A program made the translations under genes and the position numbers. From assembly GCF_023284045.1 (NCBI RefSeq), contig NZ_JAKIKQ010000002.1:248001-312000 (forward strand): 64,000 bases of DNA. Direction: 5' to 3'. This DNA comes from Shewanella kaireitica. Its GTDB lineage: Bacteria > Pseudomonadota > Gammaproteobacteria > Enterobacterales > Shewanellaceae. Shown here piece after piece: positions 45,558 through 55,286 of the stretch. Position 1 is the first letter of the stretch. Each line of letters begins with the position of its first letter. The notes beneath the pieces are model-generated. The model had not been told where the DNA came from, did not search any database, and saw only the letters and a list, made by a program, of their open reading frames with translations.

Positions 45558-46127
45558 AATGAACTCCATTTCTTTCATAGCCAACGTTATTGACGAGTTG
45601 TACTAGTCAACATATTCGAACCATGACAATAGCTAACAGAGACCAAGACCTCCTTCTGATAACCTTCTAGCGCGGCTTCTTTACTGCGCCCCTAAGCGCA
45701 GACAGGGACTACCGCAACATTAAAACCATTGATTTAAAATGTAATTCAGTTCTCATACTCATAAAAATGAAAAGTGGTGGAGTCTCTTCTGCTTCAAAAC
45801 CTTCAGATAACCTTCCTTTTAGCTATTGCTACCCATTATTAATCAGAGCTCAAAGCAAGTAATTACCGCCGTTAAGTGGTTAAAAGCTATAAGCAGACCT
45901 ATAGCAAAGATCTATTGCCACCCATGTTAAATCAGCAACATACGAGTCCATTTTCATTTCTAGATAATCAACAGCGATGTTCAGTCTAGCTGTTAGAGAG
46001 TAGATACTGTTTATCTCAGGTAGAAGGCGAAATTAAAGTAGGTTTAGCGAGGAATAGGTGAATTTCAAACAAAGTAAGTTCGCTTTTGGAATACTCTAAA
46101 AACAGGAGGGTTGGTTATGTTAATGAT
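45558..46127. other. Intergenic region with a weak internal repeat
   Basis: No gene recognised in 570 nt. Two 24-nt segments (45823-45846 and 45912-45935, each starting CTATTG-CACCCAT or CTATTGCTACCCAT) agree at about 20 positions, a weak direct repeat. Confidence 0.45.
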
Positions 46128-47105
46128 TCAGCTTGCCGAGAGATATTGGCAACTATTGGCAAAGTGCCGCCGTCGCTTTTCTAAATGCTCACAATAATGA
46201 GTTAACTCTTGCAGTGACCCAACTGGACCATGAAATAACTTACCGAAATCGGTAGTGATTTTTAGCCAGTTTTCACTAGGAATGTTGAGTCTATTCAGTA
46301 TCTTTTCTGCATTAGAAGAAATAACACCTCGTTTATCATCTCGAATGATCCGACCCGTTTCATCAACAAGCATTAAGTAATCTTGAAGCGAGAAGTTGAT
46401 ACCTTTTGGTTGATTGCTTTTTTCATTACCGGTAAAAGGTAAAAGCTTGGCGGGTTGCTTGCCATTCAGGGCAGCAGTCACTCTCAATTGGAGGCTGGTG
46501 TAGTCTGATTGCTCAGGTGTTTTTGCCATATTTGCGCGAATTGGATTGAGCTCTACATAAGCCATACAGGCCAGTACGGCTGCTTCATCAAGTAATGCCT
46601 GACTTTTAAAACGCCCTTCCCAGAAATGCCCAGTGCAGTTATCTTCAAAATTGGCCTGCCTAGCAATAGGTTCATTAAGACAACGCATAAACCAGCTAAT
46701 ATCACTTAACCGTGAGCGGTATGTCGCAATCAAGTGTTTTAATGAAATAACCATGCACTCTTCAATCACTTCACCTTTAACAAATTTCTGTGTTAAATCA
46801 GTGCCGTTAAATAGCTTGTGCCATTGAACAACCACTTCTCTATCTGACCAGCTATTTACTGCTTCTAGGTCGATATAAAGCACTACATGTAAATGATTAC
46901 TCATCACTGCATACGCAGCTACGTCAATCGCGAACACGTCTGTTAACTTCAGTATTTGTGCTTCAACCCAACCACGGCGATGGTCGTAATTTTTACCTGT
47001 GAACTTATCATCCCCGCACAGAAAGGCGCGCCGAACTACGCGGCTACAACAATGATAATAAGGAGTGTCTTCAAGACTAATCAGCGTACTTCTAGGACGG
47101 GGCAT
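46128..47105 (-). CDS. REP-associated tyrosine transposase (RAYT, IS200/Y1 family)
   Basis: A 325-residue protein: N-terminal MPRPRSTL typical of RAYTs, the Y1 transposase HUH-type motif N-H71-L-H73 (AVMSNHLHVVLYIDL) and the catalytic Tyr region Y183 in MAYVELNPIRANMA, plus a C-terminal helical extension. RAYTs are domesticated single-copy transposases that act on REP hairpins. Here a REP-like hairpin lies directly before the start, and further full or partial copies lie at 11299, 27221, 41809 and 44301. Its ribosome binding site AAGAGG is the outer arm of that hairpin. Confidence 0.9.
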   Translation of the reverse strand: MPRPRSTLISLEDTPYYHCCSRVVRRAFLCGDDKFTGKNYDHRRGWVEAQILKLTDVFAIDVAAYAVMSNHLHVVLYIDLEAVNSWSDREVVVQWHKLFNGTDLTQKFVKGEVIEECMVISLKHLIATYRSRLSDISWFMRCLNEPIARQANFEDNCTGHFWEGRFKSQALLDEAAVLACMAYVELNPIRANMAKTPEQSDYTSLQLRVTAALNGKQPAKLLPFTGNEKSNQPKGINFSLQDYLMLVDETGRIIRDDKRGVISSNAEKILNRLNIPSENWLKITTDFGKLFHGPVGSLQELTHYCEHLEKRRRHFANSCQYLSAS

Positions 47106-47110
47106 AACAA

Positions 47111-47188
47111 CCTCTTACTTAAGCAATACCTAAAGCTTAGTAAGAGGCACAAAAACATGCAATTAATGATGGGTGTCTATGATTGGTT
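47111..47188 (+). repeat. REP-like repeat at the RAYT start
   Basis: CCTCTTACTTAAGC (47111-47124) pairs with GCTTAGTAAGAGG (47135-47147), one bulged base. A conserved tail with CAATTAATGATGGGTGTCTA follows. About 70 nt align with 27221-27293. The outer CCTCTT arm is the complement of the RAYT Shine-Dalgarno. Confidence 0.8.
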
Positions 47189-47228
47189 TATCACATCTAC
47201 GTAAAAGACAATCGGAAATAATAGAGCT

Positions 47229-47248
47229 TCTGTCCGCTAGCGGACAGA
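47229..47248. repeat. Perfect 20-bp palindrome
   Basis: TCTGTCCGCTAGCGGACAGA. No T-tract follows, so it is not an obvious terminator; it could be an operator or cruciform site. It lies in the 530-nt gap before the gene pair at 47720. Confidence 0.6.
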
Positions 47249-47585
47249 CCCAAGCGCTATGTGTATGGCAGAATCAGAGGTAAGTCATTAGCACCGCTAA
47301 GTATTTGAAAGATATTAGATAGAAAGGCTGTTGAGTTCAATGAAACAGGATTTTTCGCTAAGAATTGAAATCACTTAAACAAAGTGCAGTATTTACACTA
47401 ATAATGACGATTAATACTTGAAAGCCATACAAAAAATAGGTTATTGTTTGGCCAGCTAAGGAAATGCAGGCAAGACTCTAGTCTTAACCGCGATAAGCAA
47501 GGACTTGAGACACCGCCAACAGGGAAGAAACGCGTACAGCTCTTAAAATATTGGTAAAGCCAGCCAACCCAAGAGTCTCACAAGC

Positions 47586-47603
47586 ATTTGATTTACATCA
47601 AAT
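47586..47603 (+). promoter_or_regulatory. FNR/CRP-family site
   Basis: ATTTGATTTACATCAAAT contains a perfect TTGAT-N4-ATCAA, the FNR (EtrA in Shewanella) consensus. It lies about 120 nt upstream of the ATG at 47720. A TCAC-N6-GTGA inverted pair follows near 47620. Confidence 0.6.
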
Positions 47604-47719
47604 TCCACTCTCTAGTCATCACGAAATTGTGACGAGCATGCATACTACAAAACACCAAATAAGTTAGATTAAAATTAAATTTATTCTGCCACTAATTATT
47701 ATAGTTATAGAGGATATGT

Positions 47720-48556
47720 ATGGGCATCAATTTTGATGTTTTAATTGATAGTGATGACTATTCAGTTGATATGAATACGGGCTTAGAAACATTAAAAGGC
47801 GCATCAGAAGTCACGAGAAAAATCGCTGGAACCTTGTTAACGGAGCATGTCCCCAAAAACCTAACAAATGAGAATAAAGTACGTACAAAACTCAAAAAAT
47901 CATTTAAAGGATCATTTGGTCAGACCTTTACTTTAGAGATAGAAGATCTAGAGCTTAAAAAACGATTTAATAAAATCGGTAAGGAACCTTTCGCTGAATT
48001 AGTATCTTACTTTATCCATGAGGCACTGTACTTAGAGAGTGCAGAACTATCAAAAAAAGCCCAGAAAACACTCGACAATTTAGGTGATATTCTAGAAGAA
48101 AAACTTACAGAAGAGTTAAGAGTTTCATCGCTAGCGCATCTGCATTCTGTAGCAACTAGTTTTAACCAAGAAGTTAAACTTCGTTTTCGCCAGAGTAGAG
48201 CAGAACAAATAATTTTAGCAGAACTTGATCGCACCTCTAGCGCTACGCTGAAGTCCAAAACTGATACAAAAGAAATACGTATTGAAGCTAGTATCACTCG
48301 TCTAAATATCAATACAGGAAACGGTAGATTACAGCTTTTTGATGCAGGTGAAACAGTCGCGTTTGGTTTCCCTGCTCAAGTCAAATTTAGAGAGCAAAAC
48401 CGATCTTTAAAACAGAAGTTTTCAGATAACTTACATATAAACAATGGCCTTAAAAATAGAGATGATTGGAAAACACTAAAACTAAAGGCTTACACAAAAA
48501 AAACCAACAATAATCGCATAATTAAGTATTTGATCATAGGAATTATCGATGATTAA
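47720..48556 (+). CDS. Unknown protein, first gene of an AT-rich pair
   Basis: 278 residues, no signal peptide. The N-terminal part (INFDVLIDSDDYSVDMNTGL, then KSFKGSFGQTFTLEIEDLEL) looks like a small alpha/beta domain. The middle is helical and charged, possibly coiled (LSKKAQKTLDNLGDILEEKL). The C-terminal part is beta-rich (EASITRLNINTGNGRLQLFD) with a basic end. AGAGGA precedes the ATG. Its stop overlaps the next gene by 8 nt, so the two products are probably made together. I do not recognise the family. Composition is clearly more AT-rich than the flanking core genes, indicating transfer. Confidence 0.75.
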   Translation: MGINFDVLIDSDDYSVDMNTGLETLKGASEVTRKIAGTLLTEHVPKNLTNENKVRTKLKKSFKGSFGQTFTLEIEDLELKKRFNKIGKEPFAELVSYFIHEALYLESAELSKKAQKTLDNLGDILEEKLTEELRVSSLAHLHSVATSFNQEVKLRFRQSRAEQIILAELDRTSSATLKSKTDTKEIRIEASITRLNINTGNGRLQLFDAGETVAFGFPAQVKFREQNRSLKQKFSDNLHINNGLKNRDDWKTLKLKAYTKKTNNNRIIKYLIIGIIDD

Positions 48557-49286
48557 CAAATACACAATAACGGCCATTTTTTTGATGGTCTTTATAGTTG
48601 GAACATATATTTTTCAATTTTACTTCAATCTTGATTACGTTATATCAAGTAAACCTTCTGATTGGGTAAACTTTAGTGATTATGTTGGTGGTTTAATAAA
48701 TCCGCTTTTGGGATTTGTCTCCTTAGTATTACTGATACAATCACTCAATCTACAGAATCAAGCTAATAAGGAACTACGAGAAGAAATAAAAGCAAATAAA
48801 AAAAATGAAAACCTAAGATCATTTGAAACTTATTTTTTTGGTTTGATAGATGCTCAAAGAAACTCATTTTCAAGTTTTAGGTTAGATTTTCCTGCCCATT
48901 TAGGCGGCAAATCTGAATCTAACGTATGTGCAATTCAAGAACTAGAAGATCAGATAGAGAACCTTCGCACTACAAATAAAACTGAGAATGACATAAAAGA
49001 TGCTATCGAGGTAATTGATACTGATGAGCGAATTTATAATGCTGTTAGAATTTTCTACAATATTATTAAAATGGTCTCCGAAAAATTAGCCGATGACAAA
49101 GGGTTTGATATTGAAACTCGAAAAACTCAATTTCAAACTCTAATAAGCTTTACAGAGCTATCTCAACTTCGTTTGGTTATGATAAGTATGCAGTTTATGG
49201 ATTGCCCACCAACTAAATATCTTAAAGAGAATTCGGAATTCATGGCAACCTTAAAGGAGTTGGGTGGAGGTGCTGACCTGTATTAG
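48549..49286 (+). CDS. putAbiC-like membrane protein, possible phage abortive-infection factor
   Basis: A 245-residue protein with two N-terminal membrane helices (ITAIFLMVFIVGTYIFQFYF and LINPLLGFVSLVLLIQSL), then a charged coiled coil (NQANKELREEIKANKKNENL) and a soluble domain starting RSFETYFFGLIDAQRNSF. The GG-NP-L motif between the helices (DYVGGLINPLLGF) and the FExxFFxLL-like segment match my memory of the putative phage abortive infection family putAbiC (PF16872). Mechanism unknown. It overlaps the upstream gene and has no terminator directly after it. Much less GC than its core neighbours. Confidence 0.68.
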   Translation: MINKYTITAIFLMVFIVGTYIFQFYFNLDYVISSKPSDWVNFSDYVGGLINPLLGFVSLVLLIQSLNLQNQANKELREEIKANKKNENLRSFETYFFGLIDAQRNSFSSFRLDFPAHLGGKSESNVCAIQELEDQIENLRTTNKTENDIKDAIEVIDTDERIYNAVRIFYNIIKMVSEKLADDKGFDIETRKTQFQTLISFTELSQLRLVMISMQFMDCPPTKYLKENSEFMATLKELGGGADLY

Positions 49287-49357
49287 TTTATAGATTGTTA
49301 TAGAATTAGCTTTGTGCACAATAAGCAAGGGATATAAACATTATTCCCCACCAAAGC

Positions 49358-49481
49358 CATAATTGCGTTGCTGGCGATGCTAATGCAAGGCGAACCGAAG
49401 GCTTTAGCGCGGAGTTGACTCCAGTCAATGAGCACTGGAGCCGAGGTTCAACGCCGTAGTTGCAAGCCTAAGCAGCAATTA
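49358..49481 (+). repeat. 124-bp structured repeat, copy 1
   Basis: Starts CATAATTGCGTTGCTGG and ends AAGCAGCAATTA; the ends are inverted copies of TAATTGC. The interior CTCCAGT-...-ACTGGAG forms a hairpin around CAATGAGC. Copy 2 at 50087-50210 has the same length without gaps and about 90 percent identity by eye. The last 14 nt supply the C-terminal codons and stop of the gene at 49468. Confidence 0.85.
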
Positions 49482-49911
49482 GAGCCAGCCCATGCTCTGC
49501 CCCAACACTATTAGCCACATCCACCAACCGCAGCTTGATCCCCTGCTCTATCCCTACACCCGCCTCAAGCAAGTCCGCAACCGCAATAAAAGCAGTCGTT
49601 TTTAAGCTCTTGCTGTCATAAGAGTAAGCATAACCTGCCTCGACTCTCCACTCTTTGCCACTAGCAGCCGCAGCGCCCTTACTACTAGAAGCCTCAGCGC
49701 CCTTTTCACTAGCAGCGCCCGCTTGCAGCCTTTGCTCTTCAATCGTTCTAACCAAGGTAAACTCAAACGACAAGATACAGGCTTCATCACCAAACCAATC
49801 CGCCTTTAAGGCTTGAAAATTGATCCACATTTCAAGCTGAGTCAGCAAAGGTTTAAGCGAACTAGAAAAGCGGCTATCAGCCAAAATAGTAATAGGAAGT
49901 TGCTCTTGCAT
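49468..49911 (-). CDS. Hypothetical cytosolic protein with low-complexity insert
   Basis: 147 residues starting MQEQLPITILADSRFSSSLK; no signal peptide. A repetitive Ala/Ser/Lys/Gly insert (about residues 62-86: AGAASEKGAEASSSKGAAAA) interrupts an otherwise alpha/beta-like sequence (WINFQALKADWFGDEACILS, VEAGYAYSYDSKSLK). The final LIAA and the TAG stop are encoded by the 124-bp repeat, so the original C-terminus may be lost. The family is not recognised. Confidence 0.6.
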   Translation of the reverse strand: MQEQLPITILADSRFSSSLKPLLTQLEMWINFQALKADWFGDEACILSFEFTLVRTIEEQRLQAGAASEKGAEASSSKGAAAASGKEWRVEAGYAYSYDSKSLKTTAFIAVADLLEAGVGIEQGIKLRLVDVANSVGAEHGLALIAA

Positions 49912-50019
49912 AAATATCTTGGCCTTTGCTTTACTGTTAGTTGCAGAGAGTGTGGATTACCCGCTGATTTTGCTAGCTTACGCTATTCGTTGCAATAGCC
50001 AGCAGTTAAATCTACCCAA

Positions 50020-50047
50020 CAAAAAAGCGACCCAAAGGTCGCTTTTA
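50020..50047 (-). terminator. Terminator of the gcv operon
   Basis: AAAAGCGACC-CAAA-GGTCGCTTTT with long A/T runs on both sides. It lies downstream of gcvP, separated from its stop by the second copy of the 124-bp repeat. Confidence 0.88.
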
Positions 50048-50086
50048 AATTCTTTAACCACCAGAAACCACCAAACTCACGGTTTC

Positions 50087-50210
50087 CATAATTGCGTTGC
50101 TGGCGATGCTAATGCAAGGCGGAGCGAAGGCTCTAGCGCGGAGTTGACTCCAGTCAATGAGCACTGGAGCCGAGGTTCAACGCAGCAGTAGCGAGCCCAA
50201 GCAGCAATTA
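50087..50210 (+). repeat. 124-bp structured repeat, copy 2
   Basis: Gap-free counterpart of 49358-49481. It ends immediately before the gcvP stop codon (50211-50213) and lies between that stop and the gcv terminator, so it is transcribed in the gcvP 3' untranslated region. Confidence 0.85.
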
Positions 50211-53099
50211 TTATTCGTAGTCACTAATCGGCACACAAGCACAGAAAAGGTTACGGTCACCAAACACATCATCAATACGATTAACCGTTGGCCAGAACTT
50301 ATTCAACTTAACCGCTGCCGTTGGGAACACGGCTTCTTCACGACTGTAAGGACGTGAATCAAACGCTGGGTCCATGATGTCGGCAAGTGTATGTGGTGCA
50401 TTGTGCAGCGGGTTGTTGTCCGCTGGCCACTCACCGGCTTCTACCTTGGCGACTTCGCCGCGAATAGACACCATTGCCTCGATGAATCTGTCTAGCTCAA
50501 CTTTAGACTCAGACTCTGTAGGCTCAATCATTAAGGTTCCCGCAACAGGGAAGCTCATGGTTGGCGCATGGAAGCCGTAATCGTTAAGACGCTTAGCGAT
50601 ATCCATCTCAGTCACACCTGATGACTCTTTAAGTGGACGTAAATCGATGATGCACTCATGAGCAACACGATCATTTCGGCCAGTATAAAGAACCGGGTAA
50701 TGCTCAGACAGTTTCTTCATCATGTAGTTAGCGTTAAGCAGTGCCACTTGCGTAGACTCGCGCAGACCCTTCTTACCGAGTAACTTGATGTACATCCAAG
50801 TGATAGGCAGGATACCTGCGCTACCGTATGGCGCTGCAGAGACGGCGCCGTTGTTGTCTGACTCTAGGCCATGCTTAACGACAGTGTGGCCAGATAGGAA
50901 TGGCGCAAGGTGCTTTTTAACACCGATTGGGCCCATACCTGGTCCGCCGCCGCCATGTGGAATAGCGAAGGTTTTGTGCAAGTTAAGGTGCGATACGTCA
51001 GCGCCGATAAAGCCAGGTGATGTAAGGCCTACCTGTGCGTTCATGTTGGCGCCATCAAGGTAAACTTGACCGCCGTGCTCATGAATTACGTCGCAGATGT
51101 CCGCAATGGTTTCTTCATACACACCGTGAGTCGATGGGTAAGTAACCATGATGCATGATAGGTTGTCGGCCACTTCTGCCGCTTTAGCACGCAGGTCATC
51201 CATGTCGATGTTACCGGCTTTATCACACGCGGTAACCACGATTTTCATGCCAGCAAGTTGCGCTGACGCTGGGTTTGTACCGTGCGCAGATTGCGGGATC
51301 AAACAGATATTTCTGTGCGCATCGCCACGTGACTCATGGTATTGCTTAATCGCAAGTAGACCAGCGTATTCACCCTGTGCACCTGAGTTAGGCTGCAAGG
51401 ATACTGCGTCGTAACCTGTGATATCCACCAACCAAGTCGATAGCTCTTCAAGCAGTTGAGCGTAACCTTGTGCTTGGTCAAGTGGGCAGAATGGGTGCAT
51501 GTTACCAAACTCAGGCCAAGTGATAGGCATCATCTCGGTGGCTGCGTTTAGCTTCATGGTGCATGAACCGAGTGAAATCATTGAGTGGTTCAAGGCTAAA
51601 TCTTTGTTCTCGAGACGCTTGATGTAACGCATCATCTCGGTTTCGCTTTGGTAGCGATTAAACGTTGGGTGCGTCAAGATGGCGTCGGTGCGAACAAGCT
51701 CAGCAGGCACTGATGTGCTGCCGTTGGCGACGATTGCAGCATCAAGAGCAGCCACATCTAGACCATGGCCTGCGCCCAAGATAACGTCAAATAGTTCTGC
51801 AACGTCAGTACGTAGCGTAGTTTCGCTGACGCTAACGCCAACAATGCCATCGCTATCGATACGTAGGTTAAGACCAGCAGCTTCTGAACGCGCAACTACG
51901 GCGGCAACATCGAGCCCTTTGATAGAGAGTGTGTCGAACCAAGTGTTGTTAACCAGCTCTACGCCTTTAGCCGTTAGGCCAGCTGCAAGAATGTCGGCTA
52001 AACGGTGGATACGCTCTGCAATCACCTTAAGGCCTTGTGGGCCGTGGAATACTGCGTAGAACGATGCCATATTGGCGAGTAACACCTGTGCAGTACAGAT
52101 GTTTGAGTTAGCTTTTTCGCGGCGGATATGTTGCTCACGAGTTTGCATTGCCATACGCAGTGCGCGGTTACCGCGAGTATCTTGTGATACACCGATAATA
52201 CGCCCTGGTAGTGAGCGTTTGTGTGCGTCACGGGTCACGAAGAATGCAGCGTGAGGGCCACCAAAGCCCATTGGTACACCAAAGCGCTGTGAGTTACCAA
52301 ATACAACATCGGCGCCCATAGAACCTGGAGACTTAAGCATCACTAGCGACATGATATCGGCGGCGACTGACACAACGGCCTTTTTCTCATGTAACTGGGT
52401 AAACAATTCGCTGTGATCAACAATTTGACCGTGGCGGTTGGTGTACTGGAACAAGGCACCAAATAGCTCGTAGTTAACTGCCTCAGCTGCAGGACCAACA
52501 ACGACTTCCATACCAAAACATTCAGCGCGGGTTTTTATCACGTCTAATGTTTGTGGGAATACGTCATCTGCAACAAAGTAGATGTTAGCTTTTTTAGCTT
52601 TAGAAACACGCTTAGACAGCGCCATCGCTTCGGCGGCAGCGGTCGCTTCATCAAGCAGTGATGAAGACGCAAGGTCAAGACCGGTAAGATCCATAGAAAG
52701 CTGCTGGAAGTTCAAGATAGCTTCAAGGCGACCTTGAGCAATCTCTGGCTGGTATGGGGTGTACGCTGTGTACCAACCTGGATTTTCAAGCACGTTACGC
52801 TGGATAACTGTCGGTACTTCAGTACCGTGATAACCCATACCTATGTAGCTTTTGAAGACTTTGTTTTTATCCGCAATTTGACGGATATAAGCCATGCCTT
52901 CAGCTTCACCACATGAATCGCCAACGGCGAGGTCACGATTAATCAGAATTGACTCTGGCACGATTTGTCCGGTCAAGTCTGCTAACGATTCAGCACCCAC
53001 AAAATTCAGCATCTCTTGCTGCTGCTCGGCACCAGGACCGATATGACGGCTAAGAAATAATTCGTGCTGCTCTAACTGCGTAAGGGTTTCTTTGGTCAT
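50211..53099 (-). CDS. gcvP: Glycine dehydrogenase (decarboxylating), P protein
   Basis: A 962-residue PLP enzyme that decarboxylates glycine and passes the aminomethyl group to lipoyl-GcvH. The N-terminal half contains [17 protein letters not shown] and the C-terminal half the PLP-lysine motif [20 protein letters not shown]. The start [20 protein letters not shown] at 53099 matches the family; the frame is open to 53189, but that extension is not conserved. Third gene of gcvT-gcvH-gcvP, separated from gcvH by a hairpin at 53224. Confidence 0.97.
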   Translation of the reverse strand: MTKETLTQLEQHELFLSRHIGPGAEQQQEMLNFVGAESLADLTGQIVPESILINRDLAVGDSCGEAEGMAYIRQIADKNKVFKSYIGMGYHGTEVPTVIQRNVLENPGWYTAYTPYQPEIAQGRLEAILNFQQLSMDLTGLDLASSSLLDEATAAAEAMALSKRVSKAKKANIYFVADDVFPQTLDVIKTRAECFGMEVVVGPAAEAVNYELFGALFQYTNRHGQIVDHSELFTQLHEKKAVVSVAADIMSLVMLKSPGSMGADVVFGNSQRFGVPMGFGGPHAAFFVTRDAHKRSLPGRIIGVSQDTRGNRALRMAMQTREQHIRREKANSNICTAQVLLANMASFYAVFHGPQGLKVIAERIHRLADILAAGLTAKGVELVNNTWFDTLSIKGLDVAAVVARSEAAGLNLRIDSDGIVGVSVSETTLRTDVAELFDVILGAGHGLDVAALDAAIVANGSTSVPAELVRTDAILTHPTFNRYQSETEMMRYIKRLENKDLALNHSMISLGSCTMKLNAATEMMPITWPEFGNMHPFCPLDQAQGYAQLLEELSTWLVDITGYDAVSLQPNSGAQGEYAGLLAIKQYHESRGDAHRNICLIPQSAHGTNPASAQLAGMKIVVTACDKAGNIDMDDLRAKAAEVADNLSCIMVTYPSTHGVYEETIADICDVIHEHGGQVYLDGANMNAQVGLTSPGFIGADVSHLNLHKTFAIPHGGGGPGMGPIGVKKHLAPFLSGHTVVKHGLESDNNGAVSAAPYGSAGILPITWMYIKLLGKKGLRESTQVALLNANYMMKKLSEHYPVLYTGRNDRVAHECIIDLRPLKESSGVTEMDIAKRLNDYGFHAPTMSFPVAGTLMIEPTESESKVELDRFIEAMVSIRGEVAKVEAGEWPADNNPLHNAPHTLADIMDPAFDSRPYSREEAVFPTAAVKLNKFWPTVNRIDDVFGDRNLFCACVPISDYE

Positions 53100-53223
53100 G
53101 AGTAACCTAGTTCCATATATGCCAGTATCCTGCCTGTAGGGGGCGGTGCTACCGGTCTCGTTGTTTAGAATTCGATTGTTCTGTGGCATGTCTTATAGGT
53201 AAAAGGTGACATGCTTTATAACG

Positions 53224-53260
53224 AACAAAGCCCCAACCTTTAGCAGAGTGGGGCTTTGTT
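53224..53260 (-). terminator. Hairpin between gcvH and gcvP
   Basis: AAAGCCCCA and TGGGGCTTT arms; TTTGTTCGTT follows on the minus strand. It may partly terminate after gcvH and set the gcvH:gcvP ratio; the T-tract is weak. Confidence 0.6.
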
Positions 53261-53272
53261 GATTATCGCGAC

Positions 53273-53662
53273 TTACTCGTCGTCGATAACCGCTTGATAA
53301 CCTTCGGCATCAAGCAGGTTTTCTAGCTCAGCAATGTCAGAAGGCATCACGCGGAAGAACCAACCATCACCAAATGCATCGCTATTAACTAGTTCTGGAG
53401 AATCTTCTAGTGCTTCGTTAACGGCCAATACTTCACCTGTTAGTGGTGAGTAGATATCAGATGCTGCTTTTACAGACTCTGCTACTGCGCAGTCTTCACC
53501 AGCGTTAACGTCGTCACCAACTTCTGGAAGTTCAACGAACACCATGTCACCCAATAGCTCTTGAGCGTGCTCACTGATACCTACTGTGTAGCTACCGTCT
53601 TCTTCTTTACGAACCCACTCGTGAGAAGAAGCATATTTTAGTTCTGCTGGGATATTGCTCAT
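53273..53662 (-). CDS. gcvH: Glycine cleavage system H protein
   Basis: A 129-residue lipoyl carrier protein. The lipoylated Lys is K65 in [13 protein letters not shown], after [20 protein letters not shown]. It shuttles the aminomethyl group between GcvP and GcvT. The gap to gcvT is 441 nt, unusually long within this operon, so it may have its own promoter. Confidence 0.97.
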   Translation of the reverse strand: MSNIPAELKYASSHEWVRKEEDGSYTVGISEHAQELLGDMVFVELPEVGDDVNAGEDCAVAESVKAASDIYSPLTGEVLAVNEALEDSPELVNSDAFGDGWFFRVMPSDIAELENLLDAEGYQAVIDDE

Positions 53663-53806
53663 TGGTCTTAATCCTTATTCGATTGTTCTAATTCTGTAAT
53701 ATTATAAGACGTTACACTGATTTATAAGGCTTTTATCAGTTTTGCGCTTAGGCGCTATGGCTCATGCTTGCAGTAGATATTAACGCTAACCGTCTAGGGT
53801 ATAAAG

Positions 53807-53820
53807 TGACGTATACGTCA
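53807..53820. promoter_or_regulatory. Palindrome in the gcvT-gcvH gap
   Basis: TGACGTATACGTCA, a perfect 14-bp palindrome with a GTATAC centre. The same core recurs in the TTTGTATACAAA palindrome over the gcvT -35 region. Possible operator; the factor is unknown. Confidence 0.4.
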
Positions 53821-53979
53821 ACGTTACTACTTATGCGCGATGTAACCATAAATTTTACGCTGACTTGCTCTATCCATCAATCAAAGCAAGTCATCTTTAT
53901 GCTTTTTCTGCAATTAATACTCTAATCAGTTCGCTCTAAATTGCTAGTAGGCCGAAGTAACTCGTATTAATCCAGAAAC

Positions 53980-54106
53980 CATTATGTGCTGTGGTTAGCC
54001 GATATTTTATTCGAATTCTAGGAGAAAGCGCGCAGTTGATAAGTATCAATGAGCACTTTCGACACAGAAGTCGGAGCAAATAGCTATAACCTCAGCAACA
54101 TAATTA
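53980..54106 (+). repeat. Diverged relative of the 124-bp repeat at the gcvT stop
   Basis: GCGCGCAGTTGATAAGTATC followed by AATGAGCACT parallels the centre of the 124-bp repeat (GCGCGGAGTTGACTCCAGTC, AATGAGCACT). The ends CATTATGTGCTGTGGTTA and TATAACCTCAGCAACATAATTA are imperfect inverted copies. The terminal TAATTA contains the gcvT stop codon (54104-54106). Confidence 0.6.
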
Positions 54107-55198
54107 GAATGCTTGCTTACCATTGCGTACGAAACTTGGTGCAATCACTTTAACCGCTACACGCTTCTTACGCATCTCAACTTCTGCCACATCACCAATA
54201 GTGTTTGGTACACGTGCCATTGCGATTGAGTAGCCTAATGTTGGTGAAAATGTACCACTAGTAATCGTACCTTGCTGCTCAACACCGTCGCTGTCGGTAA
54301 AGAATACTGACATGCCGTGACGGATAACGCCTTTCGCGTCCATGATTAGGCCGACTAACTTGTCTGCGCCTTCAGCTTTGATCTTCTCAAGTGCTTTACG
54401 ACCGTTGAAGTCACGATCTTCTGGTGCCCAAGCAACCGTCCAACCCATGTTTGCGGCAAGTGGGTTTACGCTTTCGTCCATATCTAGGCCGTAAAGGTTC
54501 ATGCCCGCTTCAAGACGTAACGTGTCACGTGCGCCTAGGCCACATGGCTTAACGCCAGCATCTAGGAAAGCTTGCCATAGTGCTTCAGCTTCTGCTTCTG
54601 GCACGATAACTTCGTAACCGGTTTCGCCAGTGTAGCCTGTTGTTGCGATAAATAGTGAGTCAGCTTGTACGCCAAAGAATGGCTTCATGCCTTCAACTGC
54701 AGCGTTTTGCGCGTCATTAAATACTGTCGCGGCTTTAGCTTTAGCGTTAGGACCTTGAACGGCTATCATTGCCAGTTCAGGACGCTCAGTCACTTCAACA
54801 CTGAAACCTTTAACTTGCTCGTTGATCCACGCAAGATCTTTTTCGCGAGTCGCAGAGTTAACCACGATGCGGTACTGCGTATCAGAAAGGTAATAGGTAA
54901 TAAGGTCGTCGATGACACCGCCATTATGATCAAGCATGCCGCCGTATAGCGCTTTGCCTGGTACTTTTAGCTTGGCTACGTCGTTGGCTAGCAACTTACG
55001 TAAAAAGGCACAAGCGTCATCACCAATCACATCAACAACTGTCATGTGAGAAACGTCGAACATACCAGCGTCTTGACGCACAGCGTGGTGCTCTTCGATT
55101 TGTGAACCGTAGTTAAGTGGCATATCCCAACCGTGGAAATCTACCATCTTGCCATTTGATTCTAGATGCTTGTTAAAAAGTACAGTTTTGTTAGCCAT
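54104..55198 (-). CDS. gcvT: Aminomethyltransferase, glycine cleavage T protein
   Basis: A 364-residue folate enzyme. [20 protein letters not shown], the catalytic Asp region MFDVSHM, and [20 protein letters not shown] are diagnostic. It releases ammonia and moves the C1 unit to tetrahydrofolate. First gene of the gcv set; a TATAAT-type promoter lies at 55287-55292. No glycine riboswitch was found upstream. The stop codon coincides with the end of a structured repeat. Confidence 0.97.
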   Translation of the reverse strand: MANKTVLFNKHLESNGKMVDFHGWDMPLNYGSQIEEHHAVRQDAGMFDVSHMTVVDVIGDDACAFLRKLLANDVAKLKVPGKALYGGMLDHNGGVIDDLITYYLSDTQYRIVVNSATREKDLAWINEQVKGFSVEVTERPELAMIAVQGPNAKAKAATVFNDAQNAAVEGMKPFFGVQADSLFIATTGYTGETGYEVIVPEAEAEALWQAFLDAGVKPCGLGARDTLRLEAGMNLYGLDMDESVNPLAANMGWTVAWAPEDRDFNGRKALEKIKAEGADKLVGLIMDAKGVIRHGMSVFFTDSDGVEQQGTITSGTFSPTLGYSIAMARVPNTIGDVAEVEMRKKRVAVKVIAPSFVRNGKQAF

Positions 55199-55286
55199 TT
55201 TTATCCCTTCTTTGGGGTATTCAAGTCTGCAACTGGTGTAGGGTGCTAGTCACCAGATCAATTTGGTCGTATTAAAATGCGGCGAA

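Noticed and set aside
49358..50210. Transposon or CRISPR array formed by the two 124-bp repeats
   Set aside because: Only two copies 605 bp apart with an ordinary gene between them, no transposase and no spacer pattern; it is a non-autonomous repeat pair.
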